IMG/VR virus record: IMGVR_UViG_3300042197_002757
Coordinates: 1 to 34,380 of that record
Direction: 5' to 3' (one strand)
Source of the DNA: a virus
Length of the DNA: 34,380 bases
The first letter of the stretch is position 1. Every line of letters starts with the position of its first letter. Below the pieces are notes generated by a model. The model had not been told where the DNA came from. It was given only the letters and a program-made list of their open reading frames with translations, and searched no databases. The translations under genes and the position numbers were made by a program. Below are positions 6,896 through 15,491 of the stretch, piece after piece.

Positions 6896-7861
6896 TTATG
6901 AATAAATGAATGAACCGATGGATGTGGTACCACCACCCGCGGGATTCGGTCCGCTAGTAATGAAGTTACCTGCAGTTGGTGAAGGCTGTAACACACCACT
7001 GGCACGCACCATATCTGTAGTAATTGTTAACGTTCCATTAACAGCGTCTTCTGGAGGAATTCCTACTGGGGGAGGGGGATCAACATAAGGGTCATTTAAA
7101 AGAACTCTAATAAAAACTTGATTGGCAGTTCCGGAAGAGTTATCGGCTACATTTGATCTGGCCTGCAATCTATATGTATTACTAGAGTAAGGACTGCTGG
7201 CAGTAGCGGTATAAAAAGTTTGGAAGGTATTTGTCAGCCTGAAATAGTTTGTCCCATTTAGCGGACTAAATCCAGTACTAGGCAGTTGGCCACCGACACT
7301 TTGTTGTCCGGCTGAAGTTAAAAGATTTTCCCAAGATATGGTTTGAGCTTTGGTTACACTTTTTACAAAACTAGTTGTAACTCTCAGTCGACCTCCACTA
7401 TTAAAGAAAAATCTAGCTGTTTCTGCGGTGCTAAATGTATAGGTAATATCTGCATATATTTCGCTGAGCCAGGTTATATCACCAGAACTAACTGATGCTA
7501 GACTCTCGGTGACAAACTGACCTGAACCTAGATTAAACCTATTAGCTATAATGGTATCGGCAAGTGTATCGTATGAATTATTAGGATGACCTGCTCCGAA
7601 TCTTATCGGGGCACCAGTAGACACACTGACGATCGTGGGATTTGTACCGTTCTGATGGACTAGACAGTTAAAGATATCGAATCTTAAATTTCCCCATTGT
7701 GCGGCGGTGATATTGTTACCATCGGCTACCGCAGAACTCTGTAATCTAGCGGCTTGCCCGTAACCGGCATTTCCCGTACCGGTGCCTAAAACCGCTATAA
7801 TTTTATTTCTGATACCGTTGTAATCAACATCTTCGATAATTCCGCCGACACTGTTAGCCAT
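6896..7861 (-). CDS. Putative tail-fibre-associated structural protein
   Basis: This 321-residue protein begins MANSVGGIIEDVDYNGIRNK and continues with a glycine/alanine-rich stretch, AAQWGNLRFDIFNCLVHQNG and RFGAGHPNNSYDTLADTI. I recall similar proteins near fibre genes of marine myoviruses but cannot name a family. The middle (residues about 140-240) is rich in Ser/Thr/Asn with alternating hydrophobics (TYTFSTAETARFFFNSGGRL), typical of beta-structured virion proteins. The C terminus carries a proline/glycine hinge followed by TLTITTDMV and a Gly/Thr-rich tail. It lacks the N-terminal domain shared by the four upstream fibre genes, so it is not a fifth paralog. The start has AAGGATC nine bases upstream. 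A role as fibre or decoration component is inferred from composition and position. Confidence 0.8.
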   Translation of the reverse strand: MANSVGGIIEDVDYNGIRNKIIAVLGTGTGNAGYGQAARLQSSAVADGNNITAAQWGNLRFDIFNCLVHQNGTNPTIVSVSTGAPIRFGAGHPNNSYDTLADTIIANRFNLGSGQFVTESLASVSSGDITWLSEIYADITYTFSTAETARFFFNSGGRLRVTTSFVKSVTKAQTISWENLLTSAGQQSVGGQLPSTGFSPLNGTNYFRLTNTFQTFYTATASSPYSSNTYRLQARSNVADNSSGTANQVFIRVLLNDPYVDPPPPVGIPPEDAVNGTLTITTDMVRASGVLQPSPTAGNFITSGPNPAGGGTTSIGSFIYS

Positions 7862-7870
7862 TTTTGATCC

Positions 7871-9619
7871 TTAAATTACTATCGCTTCTATTAGTTTTTC
7901 TTCGACATCGTTGTTATCTTCTAAAGCGATAGCAAATACCTCAGAAGAATGACGTACAGATTTCGTAGCAAATCCATTATCAGCAGCGATTAAATTATCA
8001 CCTTTACAAACACTTCCTATAACTCTAATCGGAACCCTGCCTTTGAGTGCTATATACGTTCCGCCTTCTAAATCTTTGTTCATCATAAATGCTGGATTGG
8101 AGCTAACCACTCCTATAGCTCTTTTTCCAAATGAGGATGCAGTTACTTCTGCATTCCCGCCTACGCACATCACAGTCCCCACAGCATATTCTTTATCGCA
8201 TAGATATTTTTCTGCTAGGTCAGCATATCTGGCGGCAGTGGCAGTTCCATTGAATACATTTGCTGTAAGATTTCCGCCGCCATCCCTAGCTGCTATGGTA
8301 TTAGCTGACGCGGTAGTTTTTGCTGATTTAAAATTGGGATCGGTATCCGTAGCAAGATCGTTGATTCTCAACCTGTCGGACTTATCTGCTGTTCCCACGA
8401 ACTGATTTGCTATAAGATTTCCGCTACCGTCTCTTTCTGCTATTGTAGTTGCGGTAGCTGCACTAGATGCTAATTTGCTGTTTAGAGTCAATGCATTATT
8501 GGCGGTGCCTATGACATCACCTATGACATTACCTGTTAAGTTTCCTACGAACGCAGCGGTAACAGTTTTAGTAGCTGCGTTTATGATCGTGGTAAGATCG
8601 CTCGCTATAACATTACCAGTGACATTACCAGCGACATTACCGGTGACATTACCCGATAAATCGCCTGTAAATGTAATAGAATAGACATTGTTCCAGCGTT
8701 CGGAAACTTTTCCTAGAGTAAAAAAATTATTTTGACCGGGATATAGAGAGGTTCTATCAAAAACAGCTACATCTCGTTGATCGCCAGAACTTACTCTAAT
8801 TCTAATCCTAAAATCATCGCCTAATTGATTTTCTATTACAGGGAGAAGCCCGTCTACATAAAATCTAATATCTCTTTGATCGCCAAGATAAAATCCCTGA
8901 TCATCGAATTCTGCGCCTGAAGGTAATGCAGGATTAGACAATCTAACAAAATCCTCTGCCACGAAACTACCTAATTTAAGAGCATTAGCCGCTGTTCCCC
9001 AGAAATAATGATCGGTAGATGTAATTCCAGTCACACCATTAGTGTTAACTAATGTTATTCCTTTCTTTATTACCGAAAATCCTGTTATAGGAGTTTCGCT
9101 GCCCAGAGTGAACGCATCTTTACTGATAACCAGCATAGTTTCGCCACCAGCCAACAATTTCGCTATGCTATGTGTTCCACCGGTAGTATCTCTAACTAAC
9201 TGTGGTACTAGTGCCGAAGTGCCAATATCGGGGGCGTTTTCTGGACCGATCAATACGAATTCGGTACCGTTGAAAGCGTATAATTGCTGTCCGGCCGTGT
9301 CAAACCAAAAATCACCGGGTGTCAACCCGCTAGGTGCTGTTTGGCTGGCTTCTGCACCACCTGCTGTCCTAAACCTTGAGCCATCATAAAACTTTAATTT
9401 TTTATTCGCCGAATCGAACCAAATCTGTCCTGTAACAACTTTGGGAGGTGCTGTGGTATTAGAGAAATTTTCTAAAAGATGAAGGAAATTTTCGTTCTGT
9501 ACTTCGCCGTATCCGGCATAATTTTTACCTACGAATCTTAGATCAGTAGTCGTATCAATGGTTCCATCTTCGACTGATACTAAAAATGTTCCATTAAATT
9601 TATCTACTTGATACGCCAT
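7871..9619 (-). CDS. Tail fibre protein, paralog 4 of 4
   Basis: This 582-residue protein starts at ATG 9619; an upstream TTG would add one residue, but the paralogs begin MAYS or MPYI, which favours ATG. Residues 1-120 hold the shared fibre domain: DGT, GKNYAGYGE, NENFLHLLENF, GQIWFDS, KKLKFYDG, QQLYAFNG and a closing GP. The middle has LGKVSERWNNVYS, the fibre motif often found before terminal domains. Next comes a GNVTGN tetrapeptide run encoded by a 12-base DNA repeat (8611-8657). The end (from about 460) carries ARYADLAEKYL, an IGVVSSNPA segment and KGRVPIRVIG, the same terminal domain as the neighbouring 609-residue paralog. Such proteins form trimeric fibres for receptor contact. A candidate promoter motif and GGAGC ribosome site precede it. 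Confidence 0.88.
   Translation of the reverse strand: MAYQVDKFNGTFLVSVEDGTIDTTTDLRFVGKNYAGYGEVQNENFLHLLENFSNTTAPPKVVTGQIWFDSANKKLKFYDGSRFRTAGGAEASQTAPSGLTPGDFWFDTAGQQLYAFNGTEFVLIGPENAPDIGTSALVPQLVRDTTGGTHSIAKLLAGGETMLVISKDAFTLGSETPITGFSVIKKGITLVNTNGVTGITSTDHYFWGTAANALKLGSFVAEDFVRLSNPALPSGAEFDDQGFYLGDQRDIRFYVDGLLPVIENQLGDDFRIRIRVSSGDQRDVAVFDRTSLYPGQNNFFTLGKVSERWNNVYSITFTGDLSGNVTGNVAGNVTGNVIASDLTTIINAATKTVTAAFVGNLTGNVIGDVIGTANNALTLNSKLASSAATATTIAERDGSGNLIANQFVGTADKSDRLRINDLATDTDPNFKSAKTTASANTIAARDGGGNLTANVFNGTATAARYADLAEKYLCDKEYAVGTVMCVGGNAEVTASSFGKRAIGVVSSNPAFMMNKDLEGGTYIALKGRVPIRVIGSVCKGDNLIAADNGFATKSVRHSSEVFAIALEDNNDVEEKLIEAIVI
8611..8657 (-). repeat. 12-base in-frame tandem repeat in fibre gene
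   Basis: About four units of a 12-base sequence (plus strand CATTACCAGTGA with single-base variants) lie in tandem and encode GNVT/GNVA/GNVT/GNVI on the minus strand. Two related units occur at about 8511-8535. Because the unit is a multiple of three, gain or loss would lengthen or shorten the fibre shaft without a frameshift. Confidence 0.75.
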
Positions 9620-9636
9620 CAAAAAGCTCCAATTGT

Positions 9637-9649
9637 TATCTTATATTTA
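9637..9649 (-). promoter_or_regulatory. Candidate late promoter element
   Basis: The minus strand reads TAAATATAAGATA, 17 bases before the ATG of the 582-residue fibre gene, in a 44-base gap with no coding. The identical 13-base string occurs upstream of the gp6-like gene (33401-33413). Here it is preceded by GA, giving GATAAATA, one base from the T4 late promoter core TATAAATA. The assignment rests on this resemblance and on the two occurrences in intergenic gaps. Confidence 0.4.
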
Positions 9650-9663
9650 TCAGCAGTTTATTT

Positions 9664-11493
9664 TTAAAGTCTACCTACGACCACTTCGATCAAACCATCT
9701 AACCCGTCAAAATCCTCCAATGATTTGCCTATAATCGTGCCTATTTCTGGGTTTTCGCATGCCATAGCATACCCTTTTCCTGCAGAAATAAGCATATCTC
9801 CTTTCTTTATAAATCCTGTGACTTTACAGGGAACACGTCCTTGTAGAGCCAAAGGCACCACGAATTTTCCGGAAATTTTTGAGTTCATTAGATATGCGGG
9901 ATCGGTAGAAACCACACCTGCCACTGCTCTAGCAGCAGATTCCGCTAAGGTCACTTCTGCTTCTCCGCCAAACATCAGTACAGTGCCCGGTTCGTATGCG
10001 AAATCAGCGAGATAATTTTCTGCCAGATCAGCATATTGTGCCGTGGTAGCTGTTCCAACGAAAAATTCAGAATATACATTCTTCCATCTGTAATTCACAT
10101 GTCCGAGATTGATCGCTGTGTCTCGAGTAGCGGTCATCGAGGGAAAATTGGCGCCACCTAAAGATAATGCAACATCACCAGGTAATAATCCTATTCTAGC
10201 TGTAGAGCCAGGATATGCTGAATCTGCTACTTGTAAATACAAGGATTTGCCGGCTATCTGCGATGATAGAATCGGATCCTCAGTATTTGCATCCGCAAAA
10301 ACTCGCAAAACATTATTATTACCTACGGTTATTCCTGTATTTCTCACAGCTAAATTGTTTAGAAATCCAACACTTATGAGACTGCTGGCAGTAACATTAG
10401 GTGCCAGTGTGTTTCCAGTTAACGTACTAGATTCGGCAGTAACAATAACATTACTGGTACCATCAAACAGTGTACCATTTATAGTTCTAGGTGTTTCAAG
10501 TTTTGTCGCAGTAAAGGCATTTCCAGTAAAAGTCGCACCGATGACCTGGGCAGCCTGAACGACATTAAATGTGCTCGTGCCATTGTTTACCGTTACATTA
10601 CCTTGAACGTCGCCGATCAAGTTAGCTGTGATCGTTCCTGCACTAAAGTTTCCTGCACTATCTCTAGCTACAACTTTTCCTATCGTGTTATCTGCTGTTG
10701 CATCGACCGCCCAAGTAGAAGCGGAAGATCCGTTGAAATTACTTCCAGTTAAATACGTACCTCTGGTCAGTGCAGCCGTAGTCGTTGAAGTTATAGTTAT
10801 ATCGGTCTGACCATCAAAATTGATTCCGTTTATCTTCCTTGGATTTGCCAATCTAGATGCTGATTCTGCATTTCCTATAAGATCTCCTGTATAAGAATAA
10901 ATTTTATTTCCTGTTACGGTCCTGGCATTTAAATTTATTCCAGGTTTTATATTAAAAAATCCATCAATAAAATCTGAAATACTTATAGAAAACTCATCCG
11001 AGCTGATTATACAAATCGTCTGATCGTTGTTTACAAGTTCTAGAATGGGGTGAGCTGTTCCGGCAGAGTCTCTAATAGACCTCGCTCTAGCCTTGGTCGT
11101 TGCGAAATTTTCTACTGCTTCGGGACCTACTAATATCCATCCATCGTTATAGACATAGAGTTGATTGGTATCTTGATCAACCCATAACCCGCCTTCGGTG
11201 CCGGAAGGTTGAGAGTTAGAAACCACTGCAGACCCCACCGACTTCCAATCGATTCCATCATAGACGTTTAACGTTTTATTTTGGCTATTAAACCATGTTT
11301 GCCCGGACAAAGGTCTAGAAGGCGGGCTAGCGTTTGCGAAATTTTCTAAAAGATATACGAAATTTTCATTCTGTATCTCGCCATATCCAGTATAATTCCT
11401 ACCAACCAAACTGATACTGGTAGATACGTCAACCGTTCCATCATCTAATACAGTTAATTGGGCACCACTAAATCTATTAATTATATAAGGCAT
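9664..11493 (-). CDS. Tail fibre protein, paralog 3 of 4
   Basis: This 609-residue protein opens with the shared N-terminal fibre domain (GRNYTGYGE, NENFVYLLENF, GQTWFNS, KTLNVYDG, NQLYVYNDG, then GP at about 125). The middle (200-450) consists of Ser/Thr/Asn-rich beta repeats with recurring ARDSAGNFSAG and PRxINGxxFDG motifs, each ending in ITxxS-type strands. LGHVNYRWKNVYSEF precedes a terminal domain at about 482-609: YADLAENYL, GTVLMFGGEAEVT, VAGVVSTDPAYLM, LQGRVPCKVTG and KKGDMLIS. I recall this end from many phage fibres, but no self-cleavage serine can be assigned. The ribosome site is GGAGCG. The next fibre gene upstream stops 12 bases before this start. Likely a receptor-binding or connector fibre. 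Confidence 0.88.
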   Translation of the reverse strand: MPYIINRFSGAQLTVLDDGTVDVSTSISLVGRNYTGYGEIQNENFVYLLENFANASPPSRPLSGQTWFNSQNKTLNVYDGIDWKSVGSAVVSNSQPSGTEGGLWVDQDTNQLYVYNDGWILVGPEAVENFATTKARARSIRDSAGTAHPILELVNNDQTICIISSDEFSISISDFIDGFFNIKPGINLNARTVTGNKIYSYTGDLIGNAESASRLANPRKINGINFDGQTDITITSTTTAALTRGTYLTGSNFNGSSASTWAVDATADNTIGKVVARDSAGNFSAGTITANLIGDVQGNVTVNNGTSTFNVVQAAQVIGATFTGNAFTATKLETPRTINGTLFDGTSNVIVTAESSTLTGNTLAPNVTASSLISVGFLNNLAVRNTGITVGNNNVLRVFADANTEDPILSSQIAGKSLYLQVADSAYPGSTARIGLLPGDVALSLGGANFPSMTATRDTAINLGHVNYRWKNVYSEFFVGTATTAQYADLAENYLADFAYEPGTVLMFGGEAEVTLAESAARAVAGVVSTDPAYLMNSKISGKFVVPLALQGRVPCKVTGFIKKGDMLISAGKGYAMACENPEIGTIIGKSLEDFDGLDGLIEVVVGRL

Positions 11494-11505
11494 TTATCGC
11501 TCCAA

Positions 11506-13383
11506 TCATGATACGAACGTCCATGCTCCTGTTACTAGCTGGAAGGTTTTAACGACGCGAGTTGGTGTTATCGCAGGTGCCGGAATAGTAGCTGTGGCGA
11601 ATGCCACTGGTTCAATTACCGCTGGGGCTGTGCCGGTAGGAGTAACAAATGTCGCCGTGGTCGTTGATACTAATGTGTTAATGTTTAAACTTGTAGATCC
11701 TGCCGATAAAAAACTACACACAATCCTCGCGATCGTTCCATTTTCATATTCGTTTACTGGAGCGATCTGAGACAACAAAGTGGCTATGCCGCTGTTAGAA
11801 ATACCGTCCGAAATATCTAGGCTTAAAACAATAGACCTAGTCCTTACGAAATTAGTCACATATTCTTTGTTAGTCGCTTCCGATAGTTGAGTAGCGGACA
11901 ATAATGTGCTAGATTCGGTGGTTTGAGAAACACCGGCCTGGCCAGTAGTAGCCAATCCTTCTATCTTAGGAGATCCTATCAACACAATATCTCCTGTACC
12001 ATTAGGTGCTAATTCTAGATCCTGATTAGTCTGAATTGTTGATATTCTATTGTCCTGTATTCGTGTATAGGTAGTAGGCGTAGTCGCAGGGGCTATGACC
12101 GGTCCCACATTGAGGACGACCTGCGTACCGAAACTGGTAACTCCTGGAATGCTAGTGATCCCAGATCCAAGAGAAGTACCGGAGATCACAGTCACACCAT
12201 TGATTTTAAATTCTTTACCGCTGACCAAATTGATGTGTTCGGTGGAAAACCATGCTGTTTGAGACCTATCCCAGGTCCATTCGTGATCGGTCGCTCCGCG
12301 AACAACTATACCTCCGCCATCTGCATATTCGTCGGTGGAGGTGCTATCTCCGGTATTCGCCAGAGTAATCTGTTTATTTTCTACTAATAATTCAGTGGTT
12401 TTGATAACATTGACATCTCCGTCGTTGATCACCAGGTTGCCTTTGATCGTGACATCACCTTCGACTGTGAGATCTCCCCCTGCGGTAATTTCGCTAGTTG
12501 GTATTCCAGAATATAAATTAATTCGCCTATTTAATGCATCGATATTAATAGCTGTTTCAGCTACAATTCCGCGTCTAACTAATAAATTTAAAGCTTTGTC
12601 TGATGCAATATTAGTCAATAACACATCTCCGTTATTAACTGTTAATTGTGCTTGACTGGCATCACCTACAATCAACCCTAGATTAGATGCTAATATTAGC
12701 TGTCCGTCGATGATATTAGAAGTATCATTCCTAACATATACACTAGCAGGCTGTCCTCCTAATTGATCCGAATTAGTACAGGTGACATTAAATTTAATCC
12801 CTGTTAATGTACCGGCGTTAAAACCTGGTTGGATATTTCCACTAAATCCAGTTATAGGTAATTTCGGTGTGAAAGAGTCTTTGCTGAAAATACCTATCAA
12901 AATTCCATTGGTATATAGATAGGTAATTACTCGACTTTGATTTAGTGTATCTAATATTGTCGCTACTCTTAGACCACTTAAACCTTGACCTTCTGAGTAA
13001 TCCGGCCCTAGTAAAATCGTGTTGGTACCATCATAAAAAAATAATTGTTTATTTAGATCATCAAACCAAAGATCGCCGATTCCCAATGTCAGTGGTTGGC
13101 TCGTAGATATAGTAGCTGAGCTGACTGGTACAAATGCCGTTCCATTATACACCTTAAGCTTTGATTCGGACGCATCAAACCATATCTGACCCCGTATGGG
13201 ATTCGAAGGCTGAGATGTGTCCGCAAAATTTTCTAATAATCTAACGAAATTTTCATTTAATGTTTCTCCGAATCCACTATAGTTTTTTCCTATCAAGGTT
13301 ATATCAGTAGAAAACTGATCTATCTGTCCGTCTGCTACCGTAGCTAAAATCGTTCCATCTGTTTTATTAATCGAATATGCCAT
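11506..13383 (-). CDS. Tail fibre protein, paralog 2 of 4
   Basis: This 625-residue protein has the shared N-terminal domain (GKNYSGFGE, NENFVRLLENF, GQIWFDA, KQLFFYDG, GPDYS). The body contains fibre-shaft motifs: GDLTVEGDVTIKGNLVINDG (regular beta-helix-like strands), a GGGIVVRG segment followed by EWTWD, and DLELAPNGTGDIVLIG. The C terminus (from about 490) is an unrelated Thr/Ala/Pro-rich segment ending in VVKTFQLVTGAWTF, without the terminal domain of paralogs 3 and 4 and without a collar domain. It may therefore be a shaft or intermediate segment joined to other fibre proteins, or may carry a novel tip. The start ATG has AAGGAC upstream. Gaps to both neighbours are about 10 bases. Confidence 0.87.
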   Translation of the reverse strand: MAYSINKTDGTILATVADGQIDQFSTDITLIGKNYSGFGETLNENFVRLLENFADTSQPSNPIRGQIWFDASESKLKVYNGTAFVPVSSATISTSQPLTLGIGDLWFDDLNKQLFFYDGTNTILLGPDYSEGQGLSGLRVATILDTLNQSRVITYLYTNGILIGIFSKDSFTPKLPITGFSGNIQPGFNAGTLTGIKFNVTCTNSDQLGGQPASVYVRNDTSNIIDGQLILASNLGLIVGDASQAQLTVNNGDVLLTNIASDKALNLLVRRGIVAETAINIDALNRRINLYSGIPTSEITAGGDLTVEGDVTIKGNLVINDGDVNVIKTTELLVENKQITLANTGDSTSTDEYADGGGIVVRGATDHEWTWDRSQTAWFSTEHINLVSGKEFKINGVTVISGTSLGSGITSIPGVTSFGTQVVLNVGPVIAPATTPTTYTRIQDNRISTIQTNQDLELAPNGTGDIVLIGSPKIEGLATTGQAGVSQTTESSTLLSATQLSEATNKEYVTNFVRTRSIVLSLDISDGISNSGIATLLSQIAPVNEYENGTIARIVCSFLSAGSTSLNINTLVSTTTATFVTPTGTAPAVIEPVAFATATIPAPAITPTRVVKTFQLVTGAWTFVS

Positions 13384-13392
13384 CTTTTGTCC

Positions 13393-15489
13393 TTAGAATG
13401 CGGGTAGCCCAGAGCGTATGATGTAATTTATCGTGAGGTAAGGATTCATCACGGCAAATGGTTGCCCTAACGAACCAGACGTTCTTACACCTCCCGAACT
13501 TGGTAGATATTGACTCTGACCTACTGTAGTCGGACCTTTATCGCTGAATGCTCCGGAATCTAACGGTGCTGCGGTATCGATTCTCGTGGCAAAATATTGT
13601 TGTCCGGTAGATCCTCTCATATTGTGTTCATGATCTGGAAGATTGCCCACTATAAGAGTATTAGAACTTTGTCCTCCGAATCCTGCAAGATTGTCTGCGG
13701 CTGTTCCAGGTACTCTGTCTATGTTTCCTCCACCAGCATCTACATATCCTCCTGTGTTGTTCGGAACGGTGATGCCATTCTCCATGTTATCACGACCTAG
13801 AGCGAATCTTCCTCTTAGATCTGGCAATCTATAAGTTCCAACTCCAACAAGGGCAGCCGAACCATTATACGTAGTACCTATGACATCGAACAATAGATTA
13901 TATCTTACTCTTTCTAATTCGCTTCCGTCACACAAAAGATATCCTTCTGGTACATTGGCACCAGCAAATGGAAAAATAGTTCCGATAGGTACAGCAAGAT
14001 CTGCAAAGAAGGCATTTCTAGTTTGTTTGATAAGACCTTTTCCTGAACGAAAAACAAGAAGAGTGTCGCTGGCTAAAGACTGCGGATTATCTTGAGCGCC
14101 TCCAGGTAATTGCTGCGGAAATAGTTTGCTGCTTATGAGTCCAGGTGAAATCTCAGTTACAAACGTTTTAGTAAGGCCGCCGACCTGGCCATCGAAGGTT
14201 ACGGGAGGAGCGGAAACATCTCCGCTAAACTGAAAAGAGGTTGCGAATCTAAGATTGGTGGCTGTGCTAGCATTACCGACTATGTTTCCGTCGAGGGTCC
14301 CTTCAATAACATCTGCCACTAATCTTTTGGTTCTAACATTGTTCCATCTTCGACTAGCCGTACCTAGATCATAAAAATCTGTAATCTTAGGCGATGTATT
14401 CGCTAAATTGGCTGAACCAGTTACATCTATAGATTCTCCTACAATGAGATTTTTAGCGATAGAAACGCCGCCGGCGGTTCTTATGGTTCCATTAGTTAAA
14501 TTTGTAGCAACATTAGAATTCGTAACGATGATATTACCATCAGTTAGGACGTTTCCAGACACTTCTAAAACTTCGTTGGGGTCTGGTACATTGATTCCTA
14601 CTTTATTGTCGATGACACGAAGTATAGTTTCAGGAATACCCCCTCTATTGATTTGTAGATCTAAGCTACTCCCTTCGGCAGAATTATAAATTTTTGCCGC
14701 AGTTGTTGAAGTAGTCAAACTGAAATTTCCGTCGGTACCTATGTTAATACCAGAATTATTTCTAATGTTAATGCCAAACTCTGTGGTATTGATAACATCG
14801 GATCTCAAAAAACTTCCGGCAGGTATTTCAACACCAGAAATATTGAGAGCATCGGCAGTGTTTGCTTTACCCCACAGCTTTGTCTCGAGATCGTTATCAT
14901 CTACCTGCAACGAAGTTATATTCAACCCTGTCCGTATTATGTTGAATCCCGGTATAGAAATTTTAGGAGTAAAACTATCTTTGCTGATTATAAAAATTGG
15001 TTCGTCTTCTACATAAAAAGTTAAAACAATCCTGTCTTGGCCATCGGAATCATCAAGTTGTTCTACTAATGGACCACTTCGTAATCCCGTAGAAAAATTG
15101 GGTCCAACCAGAATCCATCGTGTTCCAGAAAATATGTATAATTGTTGGTTAGTTGTATCCACCCAAAGTTCGCCTAATCTTGCGGAATCTACCGCAGGTT
15201 CTACGGGGCTTTTTTGTATATTAGAAGCTGCCTTCCATTGCACGTTATCCCATATCTTTAATACACCTTCGGCACTATCATACCATAGTTGCCCCTCAGT
15301 GGGATTTGTTGGAGCTGTAGATCTAGCAAAATTTTCTAGCAGAGCAAGAAAATTTTCGGCGATTATCTGTCCATAACCGGTGACATTTCTTCCCGGAAAA
15401 ACCAAGCTAGTATCTGTGCTAGAGGTATTATCGAATACTGTGATCGGTACTTTATTTTCTCTATCTGTAAAGTTTACAATATATGGCAT
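13393..15489 (-). CDS. Tail fibre with C-terminal phage collar domain, paralog 1 of 4 (gp12-like)
   Basis: This 698-residue protein has the shared N-terminal domain (GRNVTGYGQ, AENFLALLENF, GQLWYDS, QQLYIFSG, GPNFS). Shaft repeats include SGNVLTDGNIIVTNSN and LGTASRRWNNVRT. From about residue 500 it carries a textbook phage tail collar domain: PIGTIFPFAG, PEGYLLCDG, YRLPDLRGRFALGRDN, LPDHEHNM and a final MNPYLTINYIIRSG. In T4 this domain occurs in the short tail fibre gp12, which binds the cell surface irreversibly. This protein therefore probably supplies the short-fibre tip, with the PDHEH histidines as candidate metal ligands by analogy with the gp12 receptor-binding end. It is the first of the four fibre genes, two bases after the 226-residue gene, with GAGG before the ATG. 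Confidence 0.92.
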   Translation of the reverse strand: MPYIVNFTDRENKVPITVFDNTSSTDTSLVFPGRNVTGYGQIIAENFLALLENFARSTAPTNPTEGQLWYDSAEGVLKIWDNVQWKAASNIQKSPVEPAVDSARLGELWVDTTNQQLYIFSGTRWILVGPNFSTGLRSGPLVEQLDDSDGQDRIVLTFYVEDEPIFIISKDSFTPKISIPGFNIIRTGLNITSLQVDDNDLETKLWGKANTADALNISGVEIPAGSFLRSDVINTTEFGINIRNNSGINIGTDGNFSLTTSTTAAKIYNSAEGSSLDLQINRGGIPETILRVIDNKVGINVPDPNEVLEVSGNVLTDGNIIVTNSNVATNLTNGTIRTAGGVSIAKNLIVGESIDVTGSANLANTSPKITDFYDLGTASRRWNNVRTKRLVADVIEGTLDGNIVGNASTATNLRFATSFQFSGDVSAPPVTFDGQVGGLTKTFVTEISPGLISSKLFPQQLPGGAQDNPQSLASDTLLVFRSGKGLIKQTRNAFFADLAVPIGTIFPFAGANVPEGYLLCDGSELERVRYNLLFDVIGTTYNGSAALVGVGTYRLPDLRGRFALGRDNMENGITVPNNTGGYVDAGGGNIDRVPGTAADNLAGFGGQSSNTLIVGNLPDHEHNMRGSTGQQYFATRIDTAAPLDSGAFSDKGPTTVGQSQYLPSSGGVRTSGSLGQPFAVMNPYLTINYIIRSGLPAF

Positions 15490-15491
15490 CG

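Noticed and set aside
6820-7005. Minus-strand 61-residue open frame across the end of the 321-residue gene
   Set aside because: It is out of frame with the well-supported 321-residue gene, overlaps the 117-residue gene start and the hairpin, and has no ribosome site of its own.
8611-8657. 12-base repeats as a CRISPR array or iteron origin
   Set aside because: There are no spacers, the unit is in frame with the fibre protein, and it encodes a GNV-type shaft repeat.
9664-11493. C-terminal domain of paralogs 3 and 4 as a peptidase S74 intramolecular chaperone
   Set aside because: The preceding RWxNVYS motif is typical of fibres with such ends, but I do not see the Ser-Asp catalytic pattern or the coiled-coil tail, so I kept the name neutral.
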